From an uncultured Croceitalea sp. (GTDB taxonomy: Bacteria; Bacteroidota; Bacteroidia; Flavobacteriales; Flavobacteriaceae), in assembly GCA_947503285.1 (NCBI GenBank), contig CANNDD010000001.1, positions 434,001-498,000 on the forward strand: a DNA stretch of 64,000 nt. Direction: 5' to 3'. The notes below the pieces were generated by a model that had not been told where the DNA came from, did no database searches, and saw only the letters and a list, made by a program, of their open reading frames with translations. The position numbers and the translations under genes are program-made. Below, piece by piece: positions 34,533 through 43,172 of this stretch; within the stretch, counting starts at the first letter, position 1, and every line of letters starts with the position of its first letter.

Positions 34533-35348
34533 ATGATTTTCATCCAACACCAAATTCCGAAAAATTTAGAACGCTATGTAGCCGCACTGCTTTATCACAA
34601 AGATTATTTTCCAGAACATAAAAAGGACAAATACCTTCCGGACGGCACCATTAATATCATTTTCGAACTCACGGGTAATCCAAAGTTCATATACCACAAC
34701 AACACGGGCGAAATTTCCCAAACGTGCAGCGATGTTTGGTTTTCAGGTGTATTGAAAGATTACATTACCATAAGCAGTCACCATGAAGAGATGATGGTAC
34801 TCGTCTTTAAACCGGGGGCGGGATTCCCCCTCATACACGGTTCAGTGGCGTTCTATACCAATCGCGTAGTACCCGCAGAAGAAATTTTTGGGCCAACTAT
34901 TTTGAACTTACTTCAAGAACTCAAGCAACCCACACCAGCCGAAGAAAAGTTTAGGGCCATTGAAAAATGGTTGGACCGGCAACTGAACGCAGATGATTTT
35001 TATCTTGAGGTCATCCGCTATGCGATTGAAGCCATTGAAAATTCGCCGACACAAATCAATTTGAGTAAACTTTCAGAAAAATTGGGGTATTCCCAAAAAC
35101 AATTTATCCAGCTTTTTAAAAAGTATGTGGGCCTGACACCGAAACAATTCCACCGTATTGTGCGCTTCAACGAAATACTGGCGGCTGTCGAAAACAAGGA
35201 AACCATTTCTTGGACCATGGTTGCCGCTGACTGTGGTTATTTTGACCAAGCGCATTTTATAAAGGATTTTCAGTCGTTCTCGGGCATCAACCCAAAAAAA
35301 TACCTGAGTGATATCGAAGACTATCCCAATTTTCTACCGGTAAAATGA
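34533..35348 (+). CDS. AraC-family regulator with DUF6597-type sensor domain
   Basis: A 271-aa regulator. The N-terminal region (YLPDGTINIIFELTG, VWFSGVLKDYITISS, MVLVFKPGAGFPLIHG) matches the DUF6597 sensor of AraC proteins. The C-terminal double HTH is INLSKLSEKLGYSQKQFIQLFKKYVGLTPKQFHRI and TMVAADCGYFDQAHFIKDFQ with GINPKKYL. ATG 34533 (MIFIQHQIPKNLERYV) is preferred; the upstream part of the frame overlaps the previous gene. It likely controls the following DUF1761, TolB-like and DUF3052 genes. Confidence 0.9.
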   Translation: MIFIQHQIPKNLERYVAALLYHKDYFPEHKKDKYLPDGTINIIFELTGNPKFIYHNNTGEISQTCSDVWFSGVLKDYITISSHHEEMMVLVFKPGAGFPLIHGSVAFYTNRVVPAEEIFGPTILNLLQELKQPTPAEEKFRAIEKWLDRQLNADDFYLEVIRYAIEAIENSPTQINLSKLSEKLGYSQKQFIQLFKKYVGLTPKQFHRIVRFNEILAAVENKETISWTMVAADCGYFDQAHFIKDFQSFSGINPKKYLSDIEDYPNFLPVK

Positions 35349-35454
35349 ACGATGGCGCTATTCAAATAAACCAAGGGGTAAATTTTTTACAATTTTAAGA
35401 ACAGTAGTTCCTATTTCTTTGTGGCGTATTAATCAGTTCACTAAACCAAAAATT

Positions 35455-35862
35455 ATGGAAACAATGTACATCAACCATCTCGCCGTCGTTTGCTGCGCGG
35501 TATTGAACTTAGTCGTGGGTGCGCTATGGTATAGCCCAGCGCTTTTTTACAAGGCCTGGAAAAAAGAGAACCACCTGACCGATGCTGATTTTGAAAATAC
35601 CAAAATGGGTAAACTTTACGGTATTAGCTTTGTGCTTGCGCTCATCATGTCGTATAATATGGCCTTCTTTCTGGGGGACGCCAATACCGATTGGATTTGG
35701 GGAACGTCCGCAGGCTTTTTCACGGGTTTTGGGTTTTGCGCCATGATCTTTACGGCGATTGCCCTATTTGAGAAAAAGTCGTGGCGGTATATTTTTATCA
35801 ACAGCGGATACATCATAATTTATTATACCCTTATCGGATTCGTTTTGGGAATCTGGAGGTAA
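35455..35862 (+). CDS. DUF1761 membrane protein
   Basis: A 135-aa protein with four membrane segments and the DUF1761 opening MYINHLAVVCCAVLNLVVGALWYSPALFYKAWKKE. The GALWYSP and W-K motif is diagnostic. Function unknown. Start at ATG 35455; translation from 35419 would add an unlikely leader. Confidence 0.9.
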   Translation: METMYINHLAVVCCAVLNLVVGALWYSPALFYKAWKKENHLTDADFENTKMGKLYGISFVLALIMSYNMAFFLGDANTDWIWGTSAGFFTGFGFCAMIFTAIALFEKKSWRYIFINSGYIIIYYTLIGFVLGIWR

Positions 35863-35879
35863 AACCTAAAAAATGAAAA

Positions 35880-36794
35880 ATGAAAAATACAATATACTCA
35901 TTAAGTTTAGTCTTTGTAGCCTTAGGTTGCCAAGCGCAACAAAAGATAGCCTATAATGTGCTCGAAGATGCCGCTGCTCAAGATTATGAAATATACGTAA
36001 TGGACGCAGATGGCAAGAACACAAAGAATATCACCAATTCAAAATCGGTCGATTGGGTCTATTACAGTTATGGCGAGAAGCTTTATTTTCTATCGGATAG
36101 AGGGGAATGTTTTCGATGCCTATACCTCTATGAAATGGATGACGAAGGAAATGACGTTCGAAAAATAACCGACTTCAAACTGGCGGATAGTTGGTTGGGT
36201 AGCCGAGCGAACGGCACGCAATTCATCGTTAAACCTGCAGCGTCGGATAGCACTGTTTTTTATATCATCGACCTCAAGGGTACTATTCTTGAAAAGGTAC
36301 CTATTGACCTTGCGTACGCAAACGACCCTACTTTTTCACCTGATGGTGACCGTATTGTTTTTCGTGGCAGTACCGTGTCGTCACCTCGTCAACCGGGTTT
36401 CACCGATGCCCTATACGTACTGGATCTGAAATCGAGTGAAATGGAAAAAATCACTGCGCATCAAGATGAAGGTGCAGGCAAACAATGGACAGGTTATTTG
36501 GCCGCCGCTCCCCGATGGCGGGCAGACAACAAGATTTCTTTCGCTTCTAAAAGAGCTGATAATTATGATATTTATAGTATGAACCCCGATGGCACCGAAA
36601 TGACATCAGTAACCCCCTTAAGCAACAATCAGGTCTACCACGATTGGAACCAAAAAGGCGAACTTATCTTTGAGGCCTCTATGAACAACCAATCGGGGTA
36701 CGAACTCTATAAGCGCACCGTTGATGGCAAGGTCATTCAATTGACCGATGATGACGTGGAACAGTACGCACCCGTATTTGTCAAATCAAAATAA
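35880..36794 (+). CDS. TolB-like PD40 beta-propeller protein, exported
   Basis: A 304-aa protein. The leader MKNTIYSLSLVFVALGCQAQ is either a lipoprotein signal (Cys17) or a Sec signal cleaved after AQ. PD40-type blades follow: DYEIYVMDADGKNTKNITNS, CLYLYEMDDEGNDVRKITDF, DPTFSPDGDRIVFRGS, NYDIYSMNPDGTEMTSVTP. Propellers of this type bind peptides or glycans in the periplasm. It lies between DUF1761 and DUF3052 genes, 17 bp and 7 bp apart. Confidence 0.85.
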   Translation: MKNTIYSLSLVFVALGCQAQQKIAYNVLEDAAAQDYEIYVMDADGKNTKNITNSKSVDWVYYSYGEKLYFLSDRGECFRCLYLYEMDDEGNDVRKITDFKLADSWLGSRANGTQFIVKPAASDSTVFYIIDLKGTILEKVPIDLAYANDPTFSPDGDRIVFRGSTVSSPRQPGFTDALYVLDLKSSEMEKITAHQDEGAGKQWTGYLAAAPRWRADNKISFASKRADNYDIYSMNPDGTEMTSVTPLSNNQVYHDWNQKGELIFEASMNNQSGYELYKRTVDGKVIQLTDDDVEQYAPVFVKSK

Positions 36795-36801
36795 CCCCAT
36801 T

Positions 36802-37215
36802 ATGGAAACTGCCGGATATTCAAAAACACCATTGGCTAAAAAATTGGGTATTAAAGAAGGTTTTGTAGTACTCTTCGTCAATGAACCTGAGCACTACATG
36901 AGCCTTTTCAGCGATTTCCCCAACGGTGTGGAACAAGGTAAAAAGCTGAATAGTGAGACCTATGACCTCATCCATATTTTTGTCCGCCACCATTCAGAAC
37001 TTGAACGTCTGGTGCAAATGGTAAAGCCGACGTTGAAGAAAACTGGAATCCTTTGGGTAAGTTGGCCGAAAGGGGCGTCAAAAATCCCTACCGATTTAAA
37101 ACGCGAACCGATTAGGGAACACTTGCTTAAAACAGGATTGGTCGATATCAAGGTCTGTGCGGTCGACAATGACTGGTCTGGACTCAAATTCATGTACCGC
37201 AAAGAAAATAGGTAA
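36802..37215 (+). CDS. DUF3052 family protein
   Basis: A 137-aa cytoplasmic protein. METAGYSKTPLAKKLGIKEGF, TYDLIHIFVRHHSELERLVQ, PTLKKTGILWVSWPKGASKI and DNDWSGLKFMYRKE are DUF3052 hallmarks. Function unknown. The ATG at 36802 is 7 bp after the upstream stop; the longer frame lies inside that gene. Confidence 0.9.
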   Translation: METAGYSKTPLAKKLGIKEGFVVLFVNEPEHYMSLFSDFPNGVEQGKKLNSETYDLIHIFVRHHSELERLVQMVKPTLKKTGILWVSWPKGASKIPTDLKREPIREHLLKTGLVDIKVCAVDNDWSGLKFMYRKENR

Positions 37216-37422
37216 GGCCATCTTATTGTTTCGAACAAAATTTTTGATAAAAGCCGTAATTGTTTAGACATACAAAAAGGTCACCTGAACCTACCCCTAA
37301 AATAGGATTCCGTTATTTAAGAAGGTTTGTACATAATAGTTGGGGCAAGAATCAAACCTCAAACTATTGAGGCCATGGCACGCTACAAATTAGCACGGAA
37401 CAATACAGGTATTTAGTTGCGC

Positions 37423-38913
37423 CTATTTTTTCCCTGTTTCTATTTCTAGTATTTCCCTACCGTAGCTCCCCAGGTATTGTATCAGTAGATCTTCATAAAT
37501 TTTATAACCATCGTCCACATTGGTGAAAATCAAAATTCCTTGTTTGGTTTTAGGAAAAATAAAAAAAATGGTCTGCACACCCTTATCAGCTCCCCCATGG
37601 GACATTGCAAAATTACCATCCTTGAAATCATACCTTTCAAACCCCAGTCCAAAATGCTTTCCTTTTTGGGATTGGACTTGGTTCGATTGCATTTCTTCAA
37701 CCAGCTCTTGAGACAATCCGTATCCATTTAGAACAGCGGTCAAAAATGTTCCGTACTCCTCAACGGTCGTAAGCAGGTCATCGGCTGCATTGGCATTGGT
37801 CCTCTTATGGGTTTCATAAACTTCACCGTTTTGAGCAATTCCAGGGGCCAAGCGTTGTTCGTGCATGGTATCGTCCCAAATGAACCGGGTATCGACCATA
37901 CCTAGTGGCTCAAAAATTAATTCGGTCGCCAACTGATCAAGGGGTTTTTTGAACTTGCTTTCCAATACCATCCTCAAATATTCAAAACCCTCGCCAGAAT
38001 ATTGATATGCAGTGCCTGGCGTAAATTGAAATTTCAAAGTTTTGTCCCGCCAATTCGGAAAACCGGTCTGATGGCTGAGTATATGTCTGGTCGTCAAGAG
38101 CCTGTGCCTTTTATCATCTTTTAAATCTGGATCGACCCAATAGTGGTAGACGGGTTCATCTAAATCCAATTTATTCGCACTTGCCAACATCAGGGCGATA
38201 TAGGCCGTAATAGGCTTGGTCAGGGAAGCAACGTTGAATATGGTATTAAGGGGTGCTTTCTTTTTTTTGTTCAGGTCACCGATTACTTTGATTTCTTCTA
38301 ATTCACCGTTATTGATTATCCCAAGTCCGAGAATGGGAATCTTATGTTCCCGCAACCAGTTTTTGAGTTTCGATGGTCTGTATAAATCAATAGGCGTTTC
38401 GGCCCGTTCATTTGTGTGATTGTAACTCAGGCTTCGTTTTAGTTTCCAATCAGCGTTCTCCAATATCCAGAGATGCGTGAAGTCTGCCGAACTTGCAAAC
38501 CGCTGCTCTTTATCATTTATCGTTTCAAAAAAGTGGTGTACCCCCGTTTGAATGGCACCATACAGATTTTCATTGGCATAAAGCGGGTAAATCTTGGTAG
38601 TGTTTTTCGATAGTACCCTTGTTGATTGATACTGTTCGGGTGATTTACACAATCCATTTCTAAGGGCATTTAAAAATTCCGCTTTGTCCTGTATGCCTCC
38701 CTTGTCATGGAAAAATTCAAAATCGGCCATCAAAATATGTTCAAACTGACCTATATCACAAGAATTAAAGCCTACTTGGAATAGCAGACTGTCTTTGCGC
38801 ATAATACTTTTAAATAATTCGGTTTGTTCCGTTACTTGGGCTTTCAAGCTAAATGCAGTTAGAAAGCATACGGTTATAGCAATAAATTTAAGTCTCATAA
38901 AGTAATTGGTCAC
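37423..38913 (-). CDS. DUF4440-beta-lactamase-like serine hydrolase fusion
   Basis: A 496-aa exported protein (start at 38913 or, more likely, the next Met at 38898, MRLKFIAITVCFLTAFSLKA, a Sec signal). Residues about 30-160 form a NTF2-like DUF4440 domain (FEHILMADFEFFHDKGGI, DFTHLWILENADWKLKRSL). Residues about 180-490 are a class-C beta-lactamase/PBP fold: NVASLTKPI (SxxK), YQYSGEGFEYL (YxG variant), MSHGGADKG (late HGG). It probably hydrolyses esters or peptides. It is related to the lipoprotein at 54178 (shared SGFPNWR and SGEGFEYL). Confidence 0.9.
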   Translation of the reverse strand: MTNYFMRLKFIAITVCFLTAFSLKAQVTEQTELFKSIMRKDSLLFQVGFNSCDIGQFEHILMADFEFFHDKGGIQDKAEFLNALRNGLCKSPEQYQSTRVLSKNTTKIYPLYANENLYGAIQTGVHHFFETINDKEQRFASSADFTHLWILENADWKLKRSLSYNHTNERAETPIDLYRPSKLKNWLREHKIPILGLGIINNGELEEIKVIGDLNKKKKAPLNTIFNVASLTKPITAYIALMLASANKLDLDEPVYHYWVDPDLKDDKRHRLLTTRHILSHQTGFPNWRDKTLKFQFTPGTAYQYSGEGFEYLRMVLESKFKKPLDQLATELIFEPLGMVDTRFIWDDTMHEQRLAPGIAQNGEVYETHKRTNANAADDLLTTVEEYGTFLTAVLNGYGLSQELVEEMQSNQVQSQKGKHFGLGFERYDFKDGNFAMSHGGADKGVQTIFFIFPKTKQGILIFTNVDDGYKIYEDLLIQYLGSYGREILEIETGKK

Positions 38914-39116
38914 TAAATTGGTTAGGCAGTCTGAAGCAAGTGGTCTTACCCACTTTGTTGATTAGCACACTAGACTTATTCTATAATTGGTACAATCGAT
39001 AGTATTTCGTAAGACGGCGAAAGGTACTAATTGTTACTTTCTATTTGAAAAAAATAAGTGCTGAGTGCAAATTGTTGCTTCTTATCTGTAAAAAGGATAG
39101 TCAACCACCAAAACTA

Positions 39117-39138
39117 AATGTCTCAAATTTGTGACATT
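39117..39138. promoter_or_regulatory. Palindromic operator, tetR upstream site
   Basis: AATGTC and GACATT surround TCAAATTTGT, itself mostly palindromic. It lies 27 bp before the TetR start. A second site follows the gene at 39737. Confidence 0.65.
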
Positions 39139-39164
39139 TTAAAAATTACGTTATTTTCGTACCC

Positions 39165-39722
39165 ATGCTTACCGAAACAAGATCCCGAATCATAGCATCG
39201 GCTATCGAAGTTTTTAATGAAGATTATTCCGCTCCGCTACAGAAAGTAGCCGATAATGCCCATGTTACAAGAAGGACGCTACATCGGCACTTTAAAGACC
39301 GAAATGAATTGGTCGCTGTTTGCGAACGTGAAATGGAAGTTAGCTGTAAAAAGGCCATGATCACCGCAATCAACTCTTCCAATGAACCTTTGGTGCAATT
39401 AAAGAATATGCTGTTGGCGGGTATCGATTGTGGGGCCAAGTATTCTTTCTTCCATAAATTGCACCAACGTGAAGGACATACGCATACGAAGAAAAATAAA
39501 GATTGTGCAGATTATGATTTCATATATAACAGTTTTACGAACATCATTACAGCGTTACAAAAAAGTGGTGTTATCAACGAAAAGATGACTGTTCAGTGGA
39601 TTCAAAACTTACACGCTGGAATCATTAATAGTACAGTAAATGTGAGTGACACCGGTAAAACATCAAAATCCAATATCAAAAATTTTGCTTGGAATTCCTT
39701 TATAAAAGGAATCGCACCTTAA
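39165..39722 (+). CDS. TetR/AcrR-family regulator
   Basis: A 185-aa repressor-type protein: HTH at residues about 5-50 (RIIASAIEVFNEDYSAPLQKVADNAHVTRRTLHRHFKDRNEL), then a helical ligand domain. It is flanked by two copies of an ATGTCTCAAAxxTGTGACAT palindrome, suggesting autoregulation and control of the downstream flavoprotein gene. Confidence 0.92.
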   Translation: MLTETRSRIIASAIEVFNEDYSAPLQKVADNAHVTRRTLHRHFKDRNELVAVCEREMEVSCKKAMITAINSSNEPLVQLKNMLLAGIDCGAKYSFFHKLHQREGHTHTKKNKDCADYDFIYNSFTNIITALQKSGVINEKMTVQWIQNLHAGIINSTVNVSDTGKTSKSNIKNFAWNSFIKGIAP

Positions 39723-39736
39723 AAAAATTTAAACCT

Positions 39737-39760
39737 ATATGTCTCAAAAATGTGACATAT
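39737..39760. promoter_or_regulatory. Palindromic operator, downstream site
   Basis: ATATGTC and GACATAT (perfect 7-bp arms) surround TCAAAAATGT. It is a near copy of the site at 39117 and lies about 220 bp before the flavoprotein start. Confidence 0.6.
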
Positions 39761-39790
39761 TTAATGAAAACTATGAAACGTAATGATTGA

Positions 39791-39970
39791 AACCTTAGAA
39801 TAAAACATAAAAAGTTGTTCCATAAATCCAATGGATTTAAAACACCTACAAATAGGAGTCCTGAATTCCAAATATACAGTGGTACTGATTTAAATGGTGA
39901 TGGAATTCTAAAAGGATATGGTAATTCTATAGAAGAAGCCATTAATGATCTACACCAAAGTTTACTCTGA
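39791..39970 (+). pseudogene. Reading-frame remnant between tetR and flavoprotein genes
   Basis: A 59-codon frame with no start codon is bounded by TGA stops. It reads protein-like at its end (FQIYSGTDLNGDGILKGYGN, SIEEAINDLH). It looks like the tail of a lost gene, with the flavoprotein gene starting just after. The parent family is not recognised. Confidence 0.35.
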
Positions 39971-39977
39971 GAACACA

Positions 39978-40988
39978 ATGGGAAACCGAAGAAAATTTAT
40001 AAAACAAAGTTTATTTGCGTCATCGGTAGTTATGCTACCCTTGCCGTTATCGGCTCTTAAAAAACTGGATATTATGACAAAAGAAACAAAATTTGATGTA
40101 CTGATTATAGGCGGTAGTTATGCAGGTCTCTCTGCAGCAATGGCTTTAGGAAGGTCACTTAGAAATGTACTTATCATCGATGCGGGAAATCCTTGCAACG
40201 AGCAAACCCCACATTCACATAACTTTATTACCCAAGATGGCGCTACCCCCGCATCTATCTCAGCTAAAGCAAAAGAACAGGTTTTGGAATATCCAACGGT
40301 ACAGTTTTTAAAGGATTTTGCAGTACAAGGAAAAAAAATAGAAAATGGTTTTGAAATTACAACGCAATCCTGTCAATCTTTTCAGGGCAGAAAACTTGTC
40401 TTCGCTACTGGTATAAAGGATATTCTACCCAAAATAGATGGCTTTGCCGAATGCTGGGGAATCACCGCAGTACATTGTCCCTATTGCCACGGTTATGAAG
40501 TGCGAAAAGTTAAAACCGGGATTCTCGCCAACGGGGAGGCTGCTTTCGAGACCGCAAAATTGATTTCAAACTGGACTGAAGAGCTATCCATTTACACCAA
40601 CGGAAAATCAGAATTGAATAAGGACCAGCTTAAGGAACTCAGCAAAAACAATATCCTTGTAATTGAAAAGCCAATCGCTTCTATTGAGCATACGGATGGT
40701 CATATTGAAAAACTAAAATTTAAGGATGGTACTATGGAAACCCTAAAGGCATTTTATGCACGAGTACCTTTTAAACAGCATTCAGCTATTCCTGAAACAT
40801 TGGGATGTGAACTAGACGAGAACGGATATATCGAAGTGGATATGTTTCAAAAAACATCGGTTCCTGGTGTATTTGCCTGTGGGGACAACACAACTTTTAT
40901 ACGTTCGGTTGCCCAAGCGGTCTATGCAGGCAATGTTGCGGCCTCAAGTTTAAACAAGGAGCTTATTGAAAGGGATTGGATTGCGTGA
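39978..40988 (+). CDS. Thioredoxin-reductase-like FAD/NAD(P) oxidoreductase
   Basis: A 336-aa flavoprotein. FAD motif VLIIGGSYAGLSAAMALGRS, redox-like CPYC at residues 167-170 (HCPYCHGYE), and FAD-contact GVFACGDNTTFIRSVAQAV. The N-terminus MGNRRKFIKQSLFASSVVML resembles a twin-arginine signal, so the protein may be exported with FAD; Met33 is an alternative cytoplasmic start. ATG 39978 is preferred over 39945 because it gives the signal without a leader. It is probably controlled by the TetR gene upstream. Confidence 0.88.
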   Translation: MGNRRKFIKQSLFASSVVMLPLPLSALKKLDIMTKETKFDVLIIGGSYAGLSAAMALGRSLRNVLIIDAGNPCNEQTPHSHNFITQDGATPASISAKAKEQVLEYPTVQFLKDFAVQGKKIENGFEITTQSCQSFQGRKLVFATGIKDILPKIDGFAECWGITAVHCPYCHGYEVRKVKTGILANGEAAFETAKLISNWTEELSIYTNGKSELNKDQLKELSKNNILVIEKPIASIEHTDGHIEKLKFKDGTMETLKAFYARVPFKQHSAIPETLGCELDENGYIEVDMFQKTSVPGVFACGDNTTFIRSVAQAVYAGNVAASSLNKELIERDWIA

Positions 40989-41087
40989 ATACTAAAACGT
41001 AGTCAGCATTCCATACCTGCCCTGCCCAAAGCTATATTACCGCGGGATAGGTATTGATTGACCAATCACTTGGATTGAGAACAGTCA

Positions 41088-41900
41088 CTAGTTTTCAATT
41101 TTCAAAATGATACGCTCCAATAGCTTATTCAAACTGTCTGGATTCTCAAGCATTGGGTAATGGCAAGTGCCGTCCATATGGTGCAATTCGTAATTTTCAC
41201 CCAAGTATTTTTTGAAAGGTTCCTCATTGGTGGGCGTATAGTTTACGTGAATGGAATATAACTTCAATTTCAGCCTTTTCAATAGCGCTACCGCTCTTTT
41301 GGGATAGTCAAACCCGTTTTGCAATAAAGGAATACCGAGCTCAGGATCCATTTGCTTATAATCCGCAAGTAATTTCGACACAATTTTCGGATCCGTGGCA
41401 TCGGTCAATAAGGCATGTTTGGCAAATTGCACACAAGTATGCTCAAAATCAGCGTGCAATCCCTGAACTATTTGGCTGACCGCTTCTCTTGGCAATTCCA
41501 TTCCCACATTTTTCATATGATCGATTTCAATTAAACCGCTAATATGGCTAGTACTGACCGTAACGGTCTCTAACATAACATCAGCACCGAAAGAGTGCCC
41601 TATGATAATTACGTCATGCAGATGCAATGCTTCAATGAACTTACCAATGTCCTTTCCAAATCTCTGTCCGGTCCACTCCCCTATGTTATGGGTAGATGCC
41701 CCATGACCAGGTAGGTCAACCGCTATCACCCGGTATTTTCTTGAAAAATACGACAACTGCCCAATCCAATATTCCTTTTTAATGAATGCACCGTGAAGAA
41801 ATAACAATGTCGTATTTCCTTTCCCCGTATCGTAATATGCCAAGCTTTCGCCATTGATATCGATTGTTTTTGTTTTGTTCATATATTCAATATTGTTCAT
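41088..41900 (-). CDS. Alpha/beta hydrolase
   Basis: A 270-aa hydrolase: TTLLFLHGAFIKKEYW (oxyanion), VIAVDLPGHGAS, IIGHSFGADVM (Ser nucleophile), HHMDGTCHYPMLENP (His). Cytoplasmic. It lies 35 bp after the TetR gene with a partial copy of its operator between them. Met7 is an alternative start. Confidence 0.9.
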   Translation of the reverse strand: MNNIEYMNKTKTIDINGESLAYYDTGKGNTTLLFLHGAFIKKEYWIGQLSYFSRKYRVIAVDLPGHGASTHNIGEWTGQRFGKDIGKFIEALHLHDVIIIGHSFGADVMLETVTVSTSHISGLIEIDHMKNVGMELPREAVSQIVQGLHADFEHTCVQFAKHALLTDATDPKIVSKLLADYKQMDPELGIPLLQNGFDYPKRAVALLKRLKLKLYSIHVNYTPTNEEPFKKYLGENYELHHMDGTCHYPMLENPDSLNKLLERIILKIEN

Positions 41901-41903
41901 TTA

Positions 41904-41917
41904 TGAATAAATATTCA
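41904..41917. promoter_or_regulatory. Palindromic site between tetR and hydrolase genes
   Basis: TGAATA-AA-TATTCA, overlapping the spacer before the hydrolase start. It closely resembles the 18-bp palindrome at 42518. Confidence 0.5.
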
Positions 41918-41935
41918 CTAAATGGTGAAAAAAAT

Positions 41936-42514
41936 TTATTTTTTAATGGCATTCCAACATAGGGCGAACGATTCATCTATGGCCCGTTCACTAAGATGGC
42001 CCTTGCGGTCGTTTACAAGATGCGTTGAAAAACTTCGTATAAAACCAATCATCAAGGCAATAAGCATATTGCTTTCCACATCTTTGATCAAATTTTTTGA
42101 CTTCCCTTGTTCCAGTAGCTGTTTCAGGTAGTTCTTGAATTCCATATCTATTTTTTTATTGGCCTCTGATATGTATGGCGAAATAATGAATTGTTCTAAA
42201 AAAACGATTCTCAGGTTATTCGCTACCAACCTTTTGAGGGCAATACTCCACATTTTATATAACTGGACATTGATTTCAAGATGGGTGATATCACGCACGA
42301 TTGCAGGGGCACTTTCTTTCTGTAATTTAAAGTATAGGGCATTCAACAACTCTTCTTTGTTCTTAAAATAGATATAGAGCGTACCGGTCGCTATGGATGC
42401 CTCTTTAGCGATGTTTGACATCTTCAAACCAGCGATTCCCACCTGTCCGGTAAGGCGAAGGGTCGCTTCAAAAATTTGTTCAAGACGTTTATTCTTTAAA
42501 TCAGGCATGCTCAA
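41936..42514 (-). CDS. TetR/AcrR-family regulator
   Basis: A 192-aa regulator: HTH in residues about 10-55 (EATLRLTGQVGIAGLKMSNIAKEA, TGTLYIYFKNKEELLNALY), helical ligand domain after. It precedes the alpha/beta hydrolase gene. A perfect palindrome lies 3 bp upstream of its start. Confidence 0.92.
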   Translation of the reverse strand: MSMPDLKNKRLEQIFEATLRLTGQVGIAGLKMSNIAKEASIATGTLYIYFKNKEELLNALYFKLQKESAPAIVRDITHLEINVQLYKMWSIALKRLVANNLRIVFLEQFIISPYISEANKKIDMEFKNYLKQLLEQGKSKNLIKDVESNMLIALMIGFIRSFSTHLVNDRKGHLSERAIDESFALCWNAIKK

Positions 42515-42517
42515 ATA

Positions 42518-42535
42518 TATGAATAATTATTCATA
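42518..42535. promoter_or_regulatory. Perfect 18-bp palindrome at tetR start
   Basis: TATGAATAATTATTCATA is perfectly self-complementary and ends 3 bp before the TetR start codon, a typical position for an autorepressor operator. Confidence 0.65.
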
Positions 42536-42596
42536 ATTGGATTTTGAATGATTAAATCAAGATGATTCAAAGCCGTATTCTAACCTGCCTGGAATT

Positions 42597-43169
42597 TTAA
42601 ACGATGCCCAATATCGAGGATAGGGCCGATGCCAATCCCAAAAAACTGAGAAAACCACAGATATCGGTTACCGTTGTAAGAATAATTGATGATGATGTTG
42701 CAGGATCTTGTCCTATTGCTTTCAATCCGATAGGTATGACCGCCCCTGCAAATCCGGCAATGACCATGGAAAGAATCATAGATATGCCTATAACCACCGC
42801 AATACCTAAGGAACCTGACCAGAAAAAAACGACGACACCGGTAGTTATAGCGACCGCTACGCCATTTATAAAACCAACCATCAGTTCTTTTTTTGCGACG
42901 CGCAGCCATTGCCCGATTCGAATCTCTTTCAAGGCCAAACCCCTAATGGTAACGGCCAAGGCCTGTGAACCCGTATTGCCCGATTGACCTGCAACAACGG
43001 GCAGGAATATGGCCAGAATAGTGATTTTTGCAATTGTATCCTCAAAAAAACCAACGACCATTGAAGCGAGAAATGCGGTCGCTAAATTGATTTGGAGCCA
43101 AGGTAGCCGTTTGCGTACGGCAAATGAGGTCTTAGAAAGCGCATGCTCTTCTTTACCGGCACCGAACAT
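42597..43169 (-). CDS. mgtE: MgtE magnesium transporter, C-terminal membrane half
   Basis: A 190-aa five-helix membrane domain: KRLPWLQINLATAFLASMVV, AIFLPVVAGQSGNTGSQALA (pore signature), LSMVIAGFAGAVIPIGLKAI, GQDPATSSSIILTTVTDICG. This is the MgtE channel domain. It lies in the same frame as the gene upstream; only the codons TAA-ACG separate the two halves. Confidence 0.88.
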   Translation of the reverse strand: MFGAGKEEHALSKTSFAVRKRLPWLQINLATAFLASMVVGFFEDTIAKITILAIFLPVVAGQSGNTGSQALAVTIRGLALKEIRIGQWLRVAKKELMVGFINGVAVAITTGVVVFFWSGSLGIAVVIGISMILSMVIAGFAGAVIPIGLKAIGQDPATSSSIILTTVTDICGFLSFLGLASALSSILGIV

Positions 43170-43172
43170 CGT

